Positions 27,456 through 36,795 of a stretch of 64,000 nucleotides of DNA are shown in pieces (the stretch's first letter is position 1; each line of letters starts with the position of its first letter). The DNA comes from JABDMH01 sp965223165. GTDB taxonomy: Bacteria; Bacteroidota; Bacteroidia; Chitinophagales; Saprospiraceae. The notes under the pieces are model-generated. The model did not search any database and had not been told where the DNA came from. It was given only the letters and a program-made list of their open reading frames with translations. The stretch covers positions 124,001 through 188,000 of the forward strand of contig CBDCVQ010000018.1 of assembly GCA_965223165.1 (NCBI GenBank), in the 5' to 3' direction. The position numbers and the translations under genes are program-made.

Positions 27456-28409
27456 ATGATCTTGGGGCTTGTAATGATGGCATCCCTCCCTCCACTCCAA
27501 TGCTCCACGGTCGCTCGGGTGGCCCTCTTCTCACTGGCCCTGGCCTCATGCGCTCCGATGCATTCGCAGCAGCAAAGTGAGGCCGGCATCCGACACGCCA
27601 TGGTCATCAGTGGTCCCAAGACCCTGGCATTCAATGAGTCCGATGAGATCGTATGGCAGTACGACGACCACTCCCGAGACATATCTAAGCTGGAGAACGG
27701 GCATTACCTGATCACCTATCGCGATCGGGTCGTGGAGGTGACCCCTGCCAAGGAGATTGTGTGGTCTTATACCCGTGACAAAAATGATGAGCTCATGAGT
27801 GCCCAGCGCTTGGCCAATGGTCAAACCCTGGTGACTGAGCTGGGCGCCGAGCCAAGACTGGTGGAAGTCGACAGCAAGGGTCAGATAAGCAAAGTGATCC
27901 CCCTGCAGCCGGAGACCACCAATGTGCATATGCAAACCCGAATGGCGCGTAAGCTGGCCGACGATCGCTACTTGGTCCCGCATCGCCTGAAGCCCTTCGT
28001 CAAAGAATATGACTCCGCGGGCAAGGTCTTGCGGACATTCCGGCTAGATGGCGAGCAATTAGGCGGCCCGGAGGCAAAGAATGGTGGATTTTGTGCCGTC
28101 CGGCTGCGGGATGGTAGTACGGTGGCTACCTGCACTGCGGGCAATCGGCTGGTGATCTTTGACAAAGAGGGAAACGTCGAGTGGCAACTGACCACAGAAG
28201 AAATTGGCGGACACCTCCAAGATGTGTGCGGTTTGCAGGTCTTAAAAAATGGCCATATCCTTGTCTCCTGCTATGGTAATCAGACGCCGGAGGGCCTCAA
28301 AATGTTGGAAGTTACCCGCACGAAGAAGGTCGTTTGGACTTATCAAAATCCTCAGATAAAATACGTCCATACGTTGCAAGTCCTCACGACCAATGGTCAG
28401 ACAGAATAG
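27456..28409 (+). CDS. PQQ-like beta-propeller lipoprotein
   Basis: 317 residues with a signal containing a lipobox (LALASC). The mature protein repeats a blade motif of the form EIVWQYDDHSRDISKLENGH, YLITYRDRVVEVTPAKEIVW, GNRLVIFDKEGNVEWQL and VCGLQVLKNGHILVSCYGNQ, i.e. a W-rich beta-propeller like those of PQQ-binding/arylsulfotransferase-like proteins. No PQQ-ligand set can be confirmed. Such proteins with a DUF1080 neighbour occur in carbohydrate-related loci, and the DUF1080 gene starts 26 bases downstream here. The blade at 28320-28380 is the last complete one. Confidence 0.65.
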   Translation: MILGLVMMASLPPLQCSTVARVALFSLALASCAPMHSQQQSEAGIRHAMVISGPKTLAFNESDEIVWQYDDHSRDISKLENGHYLITYRDRVVEVTPAKEIVWSYTRDKNDELMSAQRLANGQTLVTELGAEPRLVEVDSKGQISKVIPLQPETTNVHMQTRMARKLADDRYLVPHRLKPFVKEYDSAGKVLRTFRLDGEQLGGPEAKNGGFCAVRLRDGSTVATCTAGNRLVIFDKEGNVEWQLTTEEIGGHLQDVCGLQVLKNGHILVSCYGNQTPEGLKMLEVTRTKKVVWTYQNPQIKYVHTLQVLTTNGQTE

Positions 28410-28435
28410 AAATCAAATACTTAGAAAATACGCAT

Positions 28436-29036
28436 ATGAAATACATTCCCCACTTATTGCTAGTAGCGCTTTGCAACCTCGGGCCACACACCTTTTCCCA
28501 AACGGAACTATTTAATGGGAAGGATTTAACCGGTTGGCAAATTTATGGTACCGAAAAATGGTACGTGGAAGATGGCCTGCTCGTTTCAGAAAGTGGTCCG
28601 GACGCCGAATACGGCTATCTCGGAACGGAGCAAACGTTTAAGAATTTTGAACTGACGGCTGACTTCAAGCAGGTCGCGGAAGGCAATAGCGGAATCTTTA
28701 TCCGCTCCTCGATTGAAGGCACAAAAATCAGCGGCTGGCAGGTCGAAGTCGCTCCGCCAGGAAATAATTCTGGTGGAATTTACGAATCCTATGGTCGGGG
28801 TTGGTTGATCCAGCCCGATCCCAAAAAACGACAAGGCCCTCAAATTTGGCGATTGGAATACCATGCGCATCAAGGTGCAGGATGGGACGGTCACGAGCTG
28901 GCTCAACGGGACGGAAATGGTTACACTGACAGATACCAAAATTGGGGAAGCCGAAGGCATTGTCGCACTGCAGATCCACAGCGGGGGCGGCATCAAGATT
29001 TTTTGGAAGAATATTCAGATCTCGGAATTGGACTAA
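28436..29036 (+). pseudogene. DUF1080 (3-keto-disaccharide hydrolase-like) gene with a frameshift
   Basis: Signal peptide (MKYIPHLLLVALCNLGPHTF, start ATG 28436), then the DUF1080 core TELFNGKDLTGWQIYGTEKW, DFKQVAEGNSGIFIRSS and YGRGWLIQPDPKK. After the six-A run at 28823-28828 the family sequence continues only in the next frame (DKALKFGDWNTMRIKVQDGT ... ALQIHSGGGIKIFWKNIQIS) to a TAA at 29034. One extra base near 28829 explains everything. In the unshifted frame translation runs into nonsense until 29056. Either a real recent mutation or a homopolymer-adjacent sequencing error; the lectin-like fold would be lost otherwise. Confidence 0.75.
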
Positions 29037-29106
29037 TACTTTGCGGGACGCGCTGAGTGGGTTGGATCGGATTGCCTCTGCGTGGCAGCTTACTTCGTTA
29101 CCAGCC

Positions 29107-29125
29107 TAATGCGAAACTCAACTAG
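29107..29125. repeat. Solo end of the CTAG-flanked inverted-repeat element
   Basis: TAATGCGAAACTCAACTAG matches 18 of 19 bases of the right terminal repeat found at 34204-34222. No matching left end is visible nearby, so this is a truncated copy. Its CTAG contains the TAG stop codon of the S41 protease gene (29122-29124, - strand). Confidence 0.7.
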
Positions 29126-30630
29126 TCGAGCGTACCTGTCCTACCGATAACCTCACGTAGCACAAATTCCTTCATATGGTCAAAGGGCAGATCCCAACCG
29201 ACTTCTTCCTCAAAGAAGATATCGGGCATGAGGCCTCTGGCATGCGTTTGCTCGTCTGTCTGGATGGATATTTTACTCAGCGGTATCCGTACGCGAATTC
29301 GTGTGTTAGGTAAAGTGAACTTGCGCATGCTTCCACCGTTCATGAGATAGGGATTGGCACCAGCCTCTTGGCCGATGATGGTGGCATCGGTGTGGGTCCT
29401 GAGCATTTGTGTGAGCAGCACGGATGCTGATGCGGTCATGCCATTGACCAGCACATAGATCTTGCCTTCAAAAGGCCTCCTTTGGGGCTCGACCAGCACC
29501 CTATGATACTGATCGAAGATTGTGCTCGACTTAATCAAAGTTCTTGTCTGGTAGCCCTCACGTGTGTTGGCTTTAATACTGAAGCCCTTAAACGGCATGA
29601 TAGGTCTGTGGATCAGGTAGGATAAGAGATCAAATGTCATCCCTAGATCACCCCCTCCATTGTCCCTTAGATCAAGGATCAGGTGGCGAAGGCCCCTCCT
29701 TCTGAGCTTGCCGAATGCGTTCTGAAAAAATGGGTCTGATCTCCAGGACTCCACAAAGAACGTACGCACAGTCAGGATGCCTATGCTATCTGCCATATCC
29801 TCATATGCAAGAGATGGCCGATCAGAAATCCTCGCATCATCATGACGATATCGTTTCCAATTTAACTTATGCTGATCTCTAACTAACTGGGCCAGAACTC
29901 CAACTTTGCCCTGCCTACCAGTGGAATCCTCTACACGGAGCTGAAATATCGATGGCGTATCTTCATACTCGGCGTACAGGAGGTTGAAGTTGTGACTGAC
30001 ACTATGCCGTGGGCCACTGTCATTCTGGCCGTCCCGGGGTATGAACTGGGTGAAGAAATCCAGGAGATCCGAACTACGCTTACCATTGATGCTCAAAACC
30101 TTGACCCCCGTACCCAATACCCCGCTGGAAGACAAATTCTTGTTGATGTACATGTCACCCTGGTAAGTGTAAATCGAAAATGGAAAGAGCACCATTTGAT
30201 CCCGGACAAAATTGTACACATAGCTTGAGTGTGCAACCCCCAAATGTGCATCTCCAATGACATATGGTATCTTGGATACATGTCGATAAAAATGAGCGTA
30301 CGATACCGAATCCTCCCCCACAAACGGATCCACAAATAGACCGTCAAACTCACCCTGTGTGATGTAATCCAAGCAGCCTGGATGATAGGCCTCCAACTCC
30401 CCCTTCAAGGCCTTCAAATCTTCCAACAACTGATTTTTCGGATAGAATAAACTGTATCCAATCTGACCCGACAAGATGATCGCTGGGCTGCCCAGTAGCA
30501 CTATCCAAACCGTCAAAAAACTTCTTGTACACCGAAATCGAAAGGATAGATTTCGCCAGCTGGTGAATTGCCAAAACTCTGGGTCGCAGTATAGGCCTCG
30601 GAAGCTCGAACCGTTTCGCTTATCGAGCAT
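29122..30630 (-). CDS. S41 family peptidase (C-terminal processing protease-like)
   Basis: A 502-residue serine protease. One TM helix or signal anchor (about 37-57) places the rest in the periplasm. The S41 core shows LRHLILDLRDNGGGDLGMTF (316-333) and the nucleophile region VLVNGMTASASVLLTQML, with Ser401 (or Ser403) as the likely catalytic Ser, then ARGLMPDI near the end. The N-terminal half (65-280) matches the tricorn-like accessory domain of Bacteroidota S41 proteins; no clear PDZ is seen. Its stop codon lies in the end of a mobile-element remnant, so the true C-terminus may have been trimmed. Confidence 0.82.
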   Translation of the reverse strand: MLDKRNGSSFRGLYCDPEFWQFTSWRNLSFRFRCTRSFLTVWIVLLGSPAIILSGQIGYSLFYPKNQLLEDLKALKGELEAYHPGCLDYITQGEFDGLFVDPFVGEDSVSYAHFYRHVSKIPYVIGDAHLGVAHSSYVYNFVRDQMVLFPFSIYTYQGDMYINKNLSSSGVLGTGVKVLSINGKRSSDLLDFFTQFIPRDGQNDSGPRHSVSHNFNLLYAEYEDTPSIFQLRVEDSTGRQGKVGVLAQLVRDQHKLNWKRYRHDDARISDRPSLAYEDMADSIGILTVRTFFVESWRSDPFFQNAFGKLRRRGLRHLILDLRDNGGGDLGMTFDLLSYLIHRPIMPFKGFSIKANTREGYQTRTLIKSSTIFDQYHRVLVEPQRRPFEGKIYVLVNGMTASASVLLTQMLRTHTDATIIGQEAGANPYLMNGGSMRKFTLPNTRIRVRIPLSKISIQTDEQTHARGLMPDIFFEEEVGWDLPFDHMKEFVLREVIGRTGTLD

Positions 30631-31555
30631 AGCTAGGGCATCGCATATAGCTGGACAATAGATAACTCAATGGATGTATTTGTTTTGTGCCAGCACTAAA
30701 GTACATAATACCAGCTACGACATCCACGCACTACGAGCAACTTGTTGCACCTGTTGACGGCCAAGTGTGATGTACGGATTCTTTTCACAGGAAAGGCGCT
30801 TTATCGTGGAGTTGTTGAAATGTTGAACGTGGTACGTCCATCAACGGTCGAATCGGGAAGCACCGTCTCAAGGAAAAAGGACAATGACATGGGCGATGCC
30901 AGGAGCTGAGGAAGGAAGAAGCAAAGCAGCTTAAGCTAGAGCAGCCGCCAAGCCCAGCTCACCATAAGCCAAGGCACAATTCTTCCCAAAGAGCTATGTC
31001 CCAGCCACTGACCAAAGGTATCATAGGCTCATAGGCGGTCCAAGGGCCATTGGTCAAACGCACGCACATGCAGGGCAATCGCACTAGCAAGGCTTCAGGA
31101 TGAGAGCGAGCTAGCAATGGCGTTTGGCGGGGGGCGCCAAACGCGGCCCACTTTGGGCTGAGTGGCCTTGGAGGCTGGTTGCCGTTGCCATCACTCAACA
31201 AAGTGCAACCCGGCCGTGGTCAGGTGTCCGCTCCCGACAGATACGTGCCCATCATACGATTGCCTTGACGCACATAGGCATTTTTACCTCCGGCCCATCC
31301 AAAAAAATAGGATCTTGCGATGACCAGCATTATGGCCCCATCAATACGAAAAATACGCAGGTTGCCCATCGGTGTCAGCACCGTTCGACCGATCGTGGGT
31401 GGGCACGAGTTTGAGATCCGCTTTGAGGTCCCGATCGACGTAGGCGCGGGGGCCCTCGCCCCCCCATGTCCAGAGCTAAACCTCCGGGTTCGAAAATTTG
31501 CAGGAGACTGGACCTTGATGCAATGATGAAAGGCAAGAAGCACGATGCAGAAGGC
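30631..31555. other. Long intergenic region with a dispersed repeat
   Basis: 925 bases without a gene I can support. The part 31071-31225 is a copy of a dispersed repeat also present at 51815-51969. A leftward frame at 31220-31430 reads like old coding sequence (RIDGAIMLVIARSYFFGWAG, NRMMGTYLSGADT) but is not recognisable. The divergent promoters of the protease and acetyltransferase must lie here. A GGGGGC/GCCCCC hairpin is at about 31446-31466. Confidence 0.4.
31071..31225 (+). repeat. Dispersed imperfect repeat, copy A
   Basis: Shares GCGAGCTAGCAATGGCGT, GCCAAACGCGGCC, ACTCAACAA and GCCGTG-TCAGG blocks in the same order with the minus strand of 51815-51969. Even the conceptual translation around the first block lines up (QG-R--AS-stop-QWRL), but both copies contain stops, so it is probably not a live gene. 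Confidence 0.6.
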
Positions 31556-32029
31556 ATGATAGAAATCGAACTCAAAGGCACGACTGAGCACGATCTGGAA
31601 AGCCTGTTTGCGATTCAGCAAGACCGGGAAGCCAACTACCTGGCCGCCTTTACCGCTAAGGATCCCGACGACCAGGGTGCGTATTTGCGCAAGTGGGTGA
31701 GATTACTTTCAGATCCTACAATAATCGCCATGACCATCTACCTGGATGGGAATATCGTAGGAAGTATCGCCAAGTTTGAGGTAAAGAAAAGGCCAGAAAT
31801 CACCTACTGGATTGATCGAAGTCAATGGGGCAAGGGAATTGCCACCCGTGCCCTACAGCAATTTCTTTCTACCGTACAAATGAGACCGATCTATGCACAC
31901 GTGGCCTCCGATAATTTTGGGTCTATCCAGGTGCTGCTAAATTGTGGATTTGAAAAAATCGGCGCGCAAATGGGATTCGCCAATGCAAGGAACAAGGAAA
32001 TCAAGGAGTTGGTCTATGTTTTGAAATAG
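31556..32029 (+). CDS. GNAT family N-acetyltransferase
   Basis: A cytoplasmic acetyltransferase of about 157 residues. Starts MIEIELKGTTEHDLESLFAI with Met codons also at 31523 and 31526; the frame stays open to 31466 but the family start is near 31556. Domain marks: AMTIYLDGNIVGSIAKFEVK (strands 2-4), EITYWIDRSQWGKGIATRAL with the acetyl-CoA loop W-G-K-G-I-A, and the final DNFGSIQVLLNCGFEKIG. This is the RimJ/RimL-like subgroup. It ends 37 bases before the sulfatase stop codon on the other strand. Substrate unknown. Confidence 0.82.
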   Translation: MIEIELKGTTEHDLESLFAIQQDREANYLAAFTAKDPDDQGAYLRKWVRLLSDPTIIAMTIYLDGNIVGSIAKFEVKKRPEITYWIDRSQWGKGIATRALQQFLSTVQMRPIYAHVASDNFGSIQVLLNCGFEKIGAQMGFANARNKEIKELVYVLK

Positions 32030-32066
32030 TAAGACCTGTCCCCCACCCAAGTTCCTGAAACAACAA

Positions 32067-33620
32067 TCAATAATCCGCTCCCTGCACGCTCCGCAGTACG
32101 GACTGCTGCCAGTCCAGTAGCTGCTTCTGCAAATCCTCGGCCACGTCACGCATCGAGTTGGACAAATCTCGGCTTTCGGCAGGATCGTTCTGCAGATCAA
32201 AGAGTTCTACCTTGGTTTGATCTTGCGACTGCCCGCCGATGACCAATTTGTACTGATCGGTCATGATCGATCGCGCGCCGCCCAAGGCAGGGGCTCCGTC
32301 CTCCGGATAATGCAGATTGCGAAAAGTCCGCGTATACTTGCCATTCATCATTTTTACCAGCGGCGTGGTGCCCTCCTGCAGCTCCGGATCGATGTACGGC
32401 ATGGCAGCGTCTGAAAATACCTTGCCCGTCTCGAAGCTCCAGAAACAGATGGGACTGGGCCGGGACTGCATGGTACCATCTAGTACACCGGCTAGGCTGA
32501 TACCGTCCAACGGCCGATCAGGCAGGGACTGACCGGTCAGGGCGCAGAGTGTCGGGAGTATATCGCTGGTGACCGAACTGACCGAGGATGCGCCTGCTTG
32601 GGATAAACCTGCCGGCCACTCTAGTACGGCCGGTACGCGTATACCACCTTCGTACATCGTACTTTTCTGTCCGCGCAAGGTCATACCCGTGCGAGCGGCA
32701 CTGCTGGGGGTGCCATTGTCTCCACAGTACCAGAGTAGCGTGTTGTCTCGGAGTCCTTTGTCCTGCAAATAGTCTCGGAGGGTGCCGATCGATCGATCCA
32801 TGGCCGTGATCTCGGCATACCGCTCCCTCAGCACATCGCCTAGGGGACGCTCCACACGCTGTCCGGTCTCGTTGGAGGTCAGTCGGACCGTATGGTCACC
32901 GTACTCGGAGGGGAGCTCATCGTATAGGGCCAGATCATCGGGCAGGCCACTGTAAGGCTCGTGCGGAGACCCATACCAGATCACGACAAAAAATGGTTGA
33001 TGGGCCTGGGTGGCCTTCTCAATAAACTGAATCGCTTCTTTGACGATGATCTCAGAACTCTCCCCTTCTATTTTCTCCGGAGCCTCTCCATTGCGAGACA
33101 AGACCGGATCCAGTTCAAAGAAATTATCATGCGACAGCCACTCGTCAAAGCCCATGGCCCCTGGACTGGTCGGCGACGCTCGCTTGACTGGTCCCAGGTG
33201 CCACTTGCCAAAGTGTGCACAGGCATACCCGGCTTCGTCCAAGATGTGAGCAATGCTGATCTCCTCGGGTCGGATGGACCAATTAGGGGCAAATGTGCCG
33301 TATCGATTGGGATGCCGGCCTGTCATAAAACTGCCCCGGGTCGGCGAGCAAGACGGGTGGGCTGCATAGAAGCGATCTAGCCGCAGACCCTGCGACGCCA
33401 TCTCGTCCAGGATGGGTGTCTTGACATGTGGATGGCCGTTGTAGCCCACTTCGTCCCAGCCGTGGTCGTCGCCCATCAGGAGCACGAAGCTGGGTGGCGG
33501 GTGCTCCTCCTTGCTGCCATCGCCTGGACCACCCGTCGAGCACGCCACTAGGATCGTGATCAGCATGGCAAGAAAAAGCATGTTGTTCGATTTCTTACGT
33601 ATTATATCACCAAAGATCAT
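32067..33620 (-). CDS. Sulfatase (formylglycine type), lipoprotein
   Basis: Removes sulfate esters, most likely from algal or host glycans, at the cell surface: lipobox LVAC (Cys27). The active-site signature is C-S-P-T-R (Cys91 to Arg95 in HPSCSPTRGSFMTGR), Cys type, which needs conversion to formylglycine by a maturase; none is encoded in the window. Metal ligands D51/D52 (LLMGDDHGW) and the K-x-H block FGKWHLG are present, as is the late CGDNGTPS motif. 517 residues is usual for the family. Second Met (33581) is an alternative start. A stand-alone gene. Confidence 0.9.
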   Translation of the reverse strand: MIFGDIIRKKSNNMLFLAMLITILVACSTGGPGDGSKEEHPPPSFVLLMGDDHGWDEVGYNGHPHVKTPILDEMASQGLRLDRFYAAHPSCSPTRGSFMTGRHPNRYGTFAPNWSIRPEEISIAHILDEAGYACAHFGKWHLGPVKRASPTSPGAMGFDEWLSHDNFFELDPVLSRNGEAPEKIEGESSEIIVKEAIQFIEKATQAHQPFFVVIWYGSPHEPYSGLPDDLALYDELPSEYGDHTVRLTSNETGQRVERPLGDVLRERYAEITAMDRSIGTLRDYLQDKGLRDNTLLWYCGDNGTPSSAARTGMTLRGQKSTMYEGGIRVPAVLEWPAGLSQAGASSVSSVTSDILPTLCALTGQSLPDRPLDGISLAGVLDGTMQSRPSPICFWSFETGKVFSDAAMPYIDPELQEGTTPLVKMMNGKYTRTFRNLHYPEDGAPALGGARSIMTDQYKLVIGGQSQDQTKVELFDLQNDPAESRDLSNSMRDVAEDLQKQLLDWQQSVLRSVQGADY

Positions 33621-34056
33621 CCCGTAATCTAAGCAACTTTGGGGAAGTAAATGCCAATAACTGAGTACTGTGAAAATTGAATGAAATAGGACGGTATCTA
33701 ATACCTACAAAATATAATCAAATGGATCATCATGAAGTCATAAAAGAAAGCACTATCAGTCACACGAAGACAATGACAGAAAGACATTGGAGGAGATACT
33801 GGCTCCCGATCGAAAGTTTGTCAGCAGCTATGCCAGATATGACAACACCAAAGACATGGTCGATTTAATTTGGGAACATGTACGGGCGAACGAAATAAGG
33901 TGTCTGATTTAGCGATCTTTGAAAACGGAAATAGGTATATGATTATGCATACCTTCAGACGCCAGAGACCATTTCCATGTCAGAGTTGATAGGATTAGAT
34001 AAATTAGATAAAAACTGAATCTGCGAAATCAAGGTATCTGTCGGTCCAAGGAGCGC
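33621..34056. other. AT-rich intergenic region
   Basis: Except for the possible mutarotase remnant (33800-34018), no gene is visible. The sequence is clearly more AT-rich than its neighbours. It includes the sulfatase promoter, reading leftwards from about 33650, and the flank of the inverted-repeat element. Confidence 0.4.
33800..34018 (+). pseudogene. Possible remnant of an L-rhamnose/L-fucose mutarotase-like gene
   Basis: Two frames carry parts of one small protein: PDRKFVSSYARYDNTKDMVD then LIWEHVRANEI in one, and after 33895 VSDLAIFENGNRYMIMHTF in the next. The second part resembles the conserved end of the DUF718 mutarotase family (VSDL-I----NRL-MIM). A stop and at least one frameshift separate them. 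The match is short and the call is tentative. Confidence 0.3.
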
Positions 34057-34222
34057 CTAGTAGAGTTTCGCATTAGATATGTTGAATAATTCTAATAGGA
34101 TTTTGTTCGCAGACGAGGCGCGAAACACAGACATAGCCGTAGCTATGGCGAGGCTTTGCAACGAAGTATGCGGACAAAAGACATTAGAATAAGCTACAAG
34201 ATTTAATGCGAAACTCTACTAG
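34057..34222. mobile_element. 166-bp MITE-like element with perfect 19-bp terminal inverted repeats
   Basis: Left end CTAGTAGAGTTTCGCATTA (34057-34075) and right end TAATGCGAAACTCTACTAG (34204-34222) are perfect reverse complements. Removing the outer CTAG from each leaves TAGAG...CTCTA ends flanked by a 4-bp CTAG duplication. Inside is a second nested palindrome (ATTCTAAT/ATTAGAAT, then TTTTGTTCGCA/TGCGGACAAAA around a CATAGC-GCTATG core). No coding capacity, so it depends on a transposase elsewhere. A 55-bp relative lies at 57406-57460. Confidence 0.85.
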
Positions 34223-34288
34223 AGTGGCTTGCACTAATTAAATGGTGATTTGGATAATACCACTAAATAACTTAACACGCTGGTGGCC

Positions 34289-35620
34289 CTAGTGAAACCC
34301 AACGTCTGCAGCACGCTCGAAGCCCCGGATAACCTTATAGAGGACACCTGCCGCCCCGCGAAACGTGCCTGATCCCTCCGGCTTGTTGTCGACCGTATAC
34401 CACTCAAAAAACCCCTCGTTCTCCACCACCCTGCGAATCATGGGCTGCACTTGCGCGTAGGCTTCGGCAACGAAGCCATGCACGATCAATTGCTCGATCA
34501 TCCGTCCACCAAACCAGGTCCAATCTCCCCCATTCTGATATCCGTACGGATACATTGCTTCGTTGTCAAAAGCCCAGTCTGGATATGGGGGATAGAGTGT
34601 GAGTCCAATGGAGGCCGCCCCCGAGGCATGGACATTGGCAATCATTTTGTCGAGGGAGATCTTTATCTGCCTGCGGTTGAGTAGTCCCGCTTCAATGGCG
34701 ACGGCGGTACCACCGTGGTAGAAGATTTCGTTTTCGTTGAAACTCGCTGGGTAGGGCGATCCATCGAGGTATACGTGTGGAATAAATTTCTGATTCGTCT
34801 CGTCCCAAAGCACGGCCATGGTATTCTTTGCCAGTTGATCGTAAATCACTTGCCACTTGCCGCTACTCCCGGGCAGTAACTCCATCAGGTTTTTCAGCGC
34901 GATAAGCATCATGGCATTGTCGTAAATATCGACACAATAATGCGTACTCTCATCAATGGATACACCCCAAGGATGACTATGCTGCACATCGCCCCAGTCG
35001 GCCGTGGTGGCTCCATAGATCAGACCGTATTTTTCAGACCATCGGTGATTCCGCAGAAACTCCATGGCCCGCTCCATTCGTTGCCCTACAGTGGCCTCGC
35101 CTACTTTTATGCCTAGAAAAGCTCGGTCTCCTGTCTTCTTGACATATTTATATACCGCCTGCACCAAGGAACTTTCATGATCGGTCTCCACGGTATTTTT
35201 GTGGCCGCAGTAGTCCGGCTCCAAATCCGAATAAATGTACTGATAACCACCTGCCGACGCGACGGCTTTGCTCTTTGGGATAAATCCATCGATAATATTC
35301 CCATCTTCCCCTTGCAGTCGGAAGAACACCAATAAATTTTCGGCAAGTACCCCTGGGGGATAGACTTCGGCTGACAGCTCAATGAATGTATTGTAATCTC
35401 TGATCCAGACCTCCCCGTAGCCATCACCGGCATTAAATCCGGTTCCTACGATCTCGATCGCTTTATCTTTCACATATTTGAAGTCAGGGTTTGATCGGAT
35501 TTCATTGGCAAGATTTTCATCTATTTTTCCACCACCGCAGCCAAAGAAGGCAACGCACGTGCAGAGTGCCAGCCTCCTGATAACACCTATCGATCCATTG
35601 CTCGTTTTACAACCAAGCAT
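34289..35620 (-). CDS. Six-hairpin (alpha/alpha-6) glycosidase-like lipoprotein
   Basis: About 443 residues. The start ATG at 35620 gives a short lipoprotein signal (ALCTCVAFFGCGGG, Cys28 as lipid site); the frame is open to 35707 but the extra 29 residues are not signal-like. The mature part has the outline of an alpha/alpha toroid glycosidase: GEVWIRDYNTFIELSAEVYP, TADWGDVQHSHPWGVSIDES, VDIYDNAMMLIALKNLMELL and YGYQNGGDWTWFGGRMIEQL. The acidic residues in WIRDYN and GGDWTWF are good candidates for catalysis. I cannot give the GH family or substrate with confidence; relatives act on glucose- or rhamnose-containing glycans. Confidence 0.68.
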   Translation of the reverse strand: MLGCKTSNGSIGVIRRLALCTCVAFFGCGGGKIDENLANEIRSNPDFKYVKDKAIEIVGTGFNAGDGYGEVWIRDYNTFIELSAEVYPPGVLAENLLVFFRLQGEDGNIIDGFIPKSKAVASAGGYQYIYSDLEPDYCGHKNTVETDHESSLVQAVYKYVKKTGDRAFLGIKVGEATVGQRMERAMEFLRNHRWSEKYGLIYGATTADWGDVQHSHPWGVSIDESTHYCVDIYDNAMMLIALKNLMELLPGSSGKWQVIYDQLAKNTMAVLWDETNQKFIPHVYLDGSPYPASFNENEIFYHGGTAVAIEAGLLNRRQIKISLDKMIANVHASGAASIGLTLYPPYPDWAFDNEAMYPYGYQNGGDWTWFGGRMIEQLIVHGFVAEAYAQVQPMIRRVVENEGFFEWYTVDNKPEGSGTFRGAAGVLYKVIRGFERAADVGFH

Positions 35621-35786
35621 CAACCCAGGGATTTGCTGCCGAAAGGTACGCAATAAGGAAGTACGCGCGATCTTGATCTTTCGTAAGTGGGAAGGCATGC
35701 AAATCATTCACCACGTCTTCCGGAGAGTTATGCCACCATTCTTGGTCGCACCTTGGGCGAAACTACTTCCTGGCCAGCGATGGGAA

Positions 35787-36440
35787 CTAAGGTATGTGAC
35801 CGACTTTCCGAAGTAGCTCCTCAAACTGGTGATTTGCCCTTAAGGGATACAGCTGTGGGTCAACTTGGAGAAATGCTATGGAGTGAGATCGCTGTGCATA
35901 ACTCTTCTTGAGTTAGTCGATGGCCTGATCGTGCTCACCTAGTGCTCTAGATATACCTTTGCCATCTCAAACGGAGGCACATAATCCTGCACTTCCTCGA
36001 TTTCCCGCTATTTCAGCGGTCTGTCTAGCTTCTTCGATGTCCGATGATTGGGCGTAGGCATAGGCAAGGCTCGTCAGCGCTAGTCCCGTGGAATCTGATA
36101 CTTCGATGGTGCGATTAATCTCCGTTATGGCATCCGCCAAGCTCTCCTGACCCATCTGCGCCAAGCTCTTGAATATTCGCGCCGGCACATGGTTAGCGTC
36201 AAGTGCCGGTGCCTGGTCCATCAATGCGATGGAGCTTGGGTAGTCCCGCGCATAGTACTGTATCCAGCCCTGCACCGTATGAATGATCAGAAATAAAGGA
36301 TCTCGGAGCAGAGCCAATTTCCCCTCGCGCGCAGCATCCTCAAACCGGCCCATGGCCACCAAATAATTGGCCTTTATTTCTAGATGAGCTTTATGGCTAG
36401 TTGGAAAAAAGCTAGGATAGCTTTGAGAAACTAAGATCAC
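35787..36440 (-). pseudogene. Decayed gene for a TPR-repeat protein (C-terminal part)
   Basis: From 36440 leftwards one frame reads clear TPR helices (LEIKANYLVAMGRFEDAARE, LFLIIHTVQGWIQYYARDYP, VPARIFKSLAQMG, LTSLAYAYAQSSDIEEARQT). Near 35995 the protein moves to a second frame (EIEEVQDYVPPFEMAKVYLE), then to a third (ALGEHDQAID, a stop, LKKSYAQRSHSIAFLQVDPQ, LYPLRANHQFEELLRKV) ending at 35787. At least two frameshifts and one nonsense codon; the N-terminus is lost too. The ending is typical of regulators or cyclases that carry TPR tails. Confidence 0.7.
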
Positions 36441-36795
36441 TCATCAACAGCATATCCAGTATAAAGTACTGTAATCCTGTCCGTACCAGTGGCAATTTTC
36501 CCTTCATCACCTATAAGGAGCTCAGTATCCTGGAGATCAATATTCAATATCCTCCAGCGCATCATTGATCTTAGCCCCATTCCTGAGACCCAGTGGCCCG
36601 CCATCAATCTATCTCAATTCTACGGGATCGACATCGATGATTTCCCCGTGAGAGATGGATATTCTTGCCCTCTGCCTTGCCCAGCATCAGATGAATAATG
36701 AAGTAAGGCATAGGATCTTTGATGAAATGCCGGCTGGGTTCGGTCAATCTAAACCCATACAATCACTTAAAGAAGTGGACCTAAATTCATCAGGG
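36441..36795. other. Degraded region between two gene remnants
   Basis: No recognisable gene on either strand. Short open stretches (e.g. FPFITYKELSILEINIQYPP on the + strand, 36491-36555) may be remains of the upstream half of a broken gene but are not identifiable. Confidence 0.35.
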
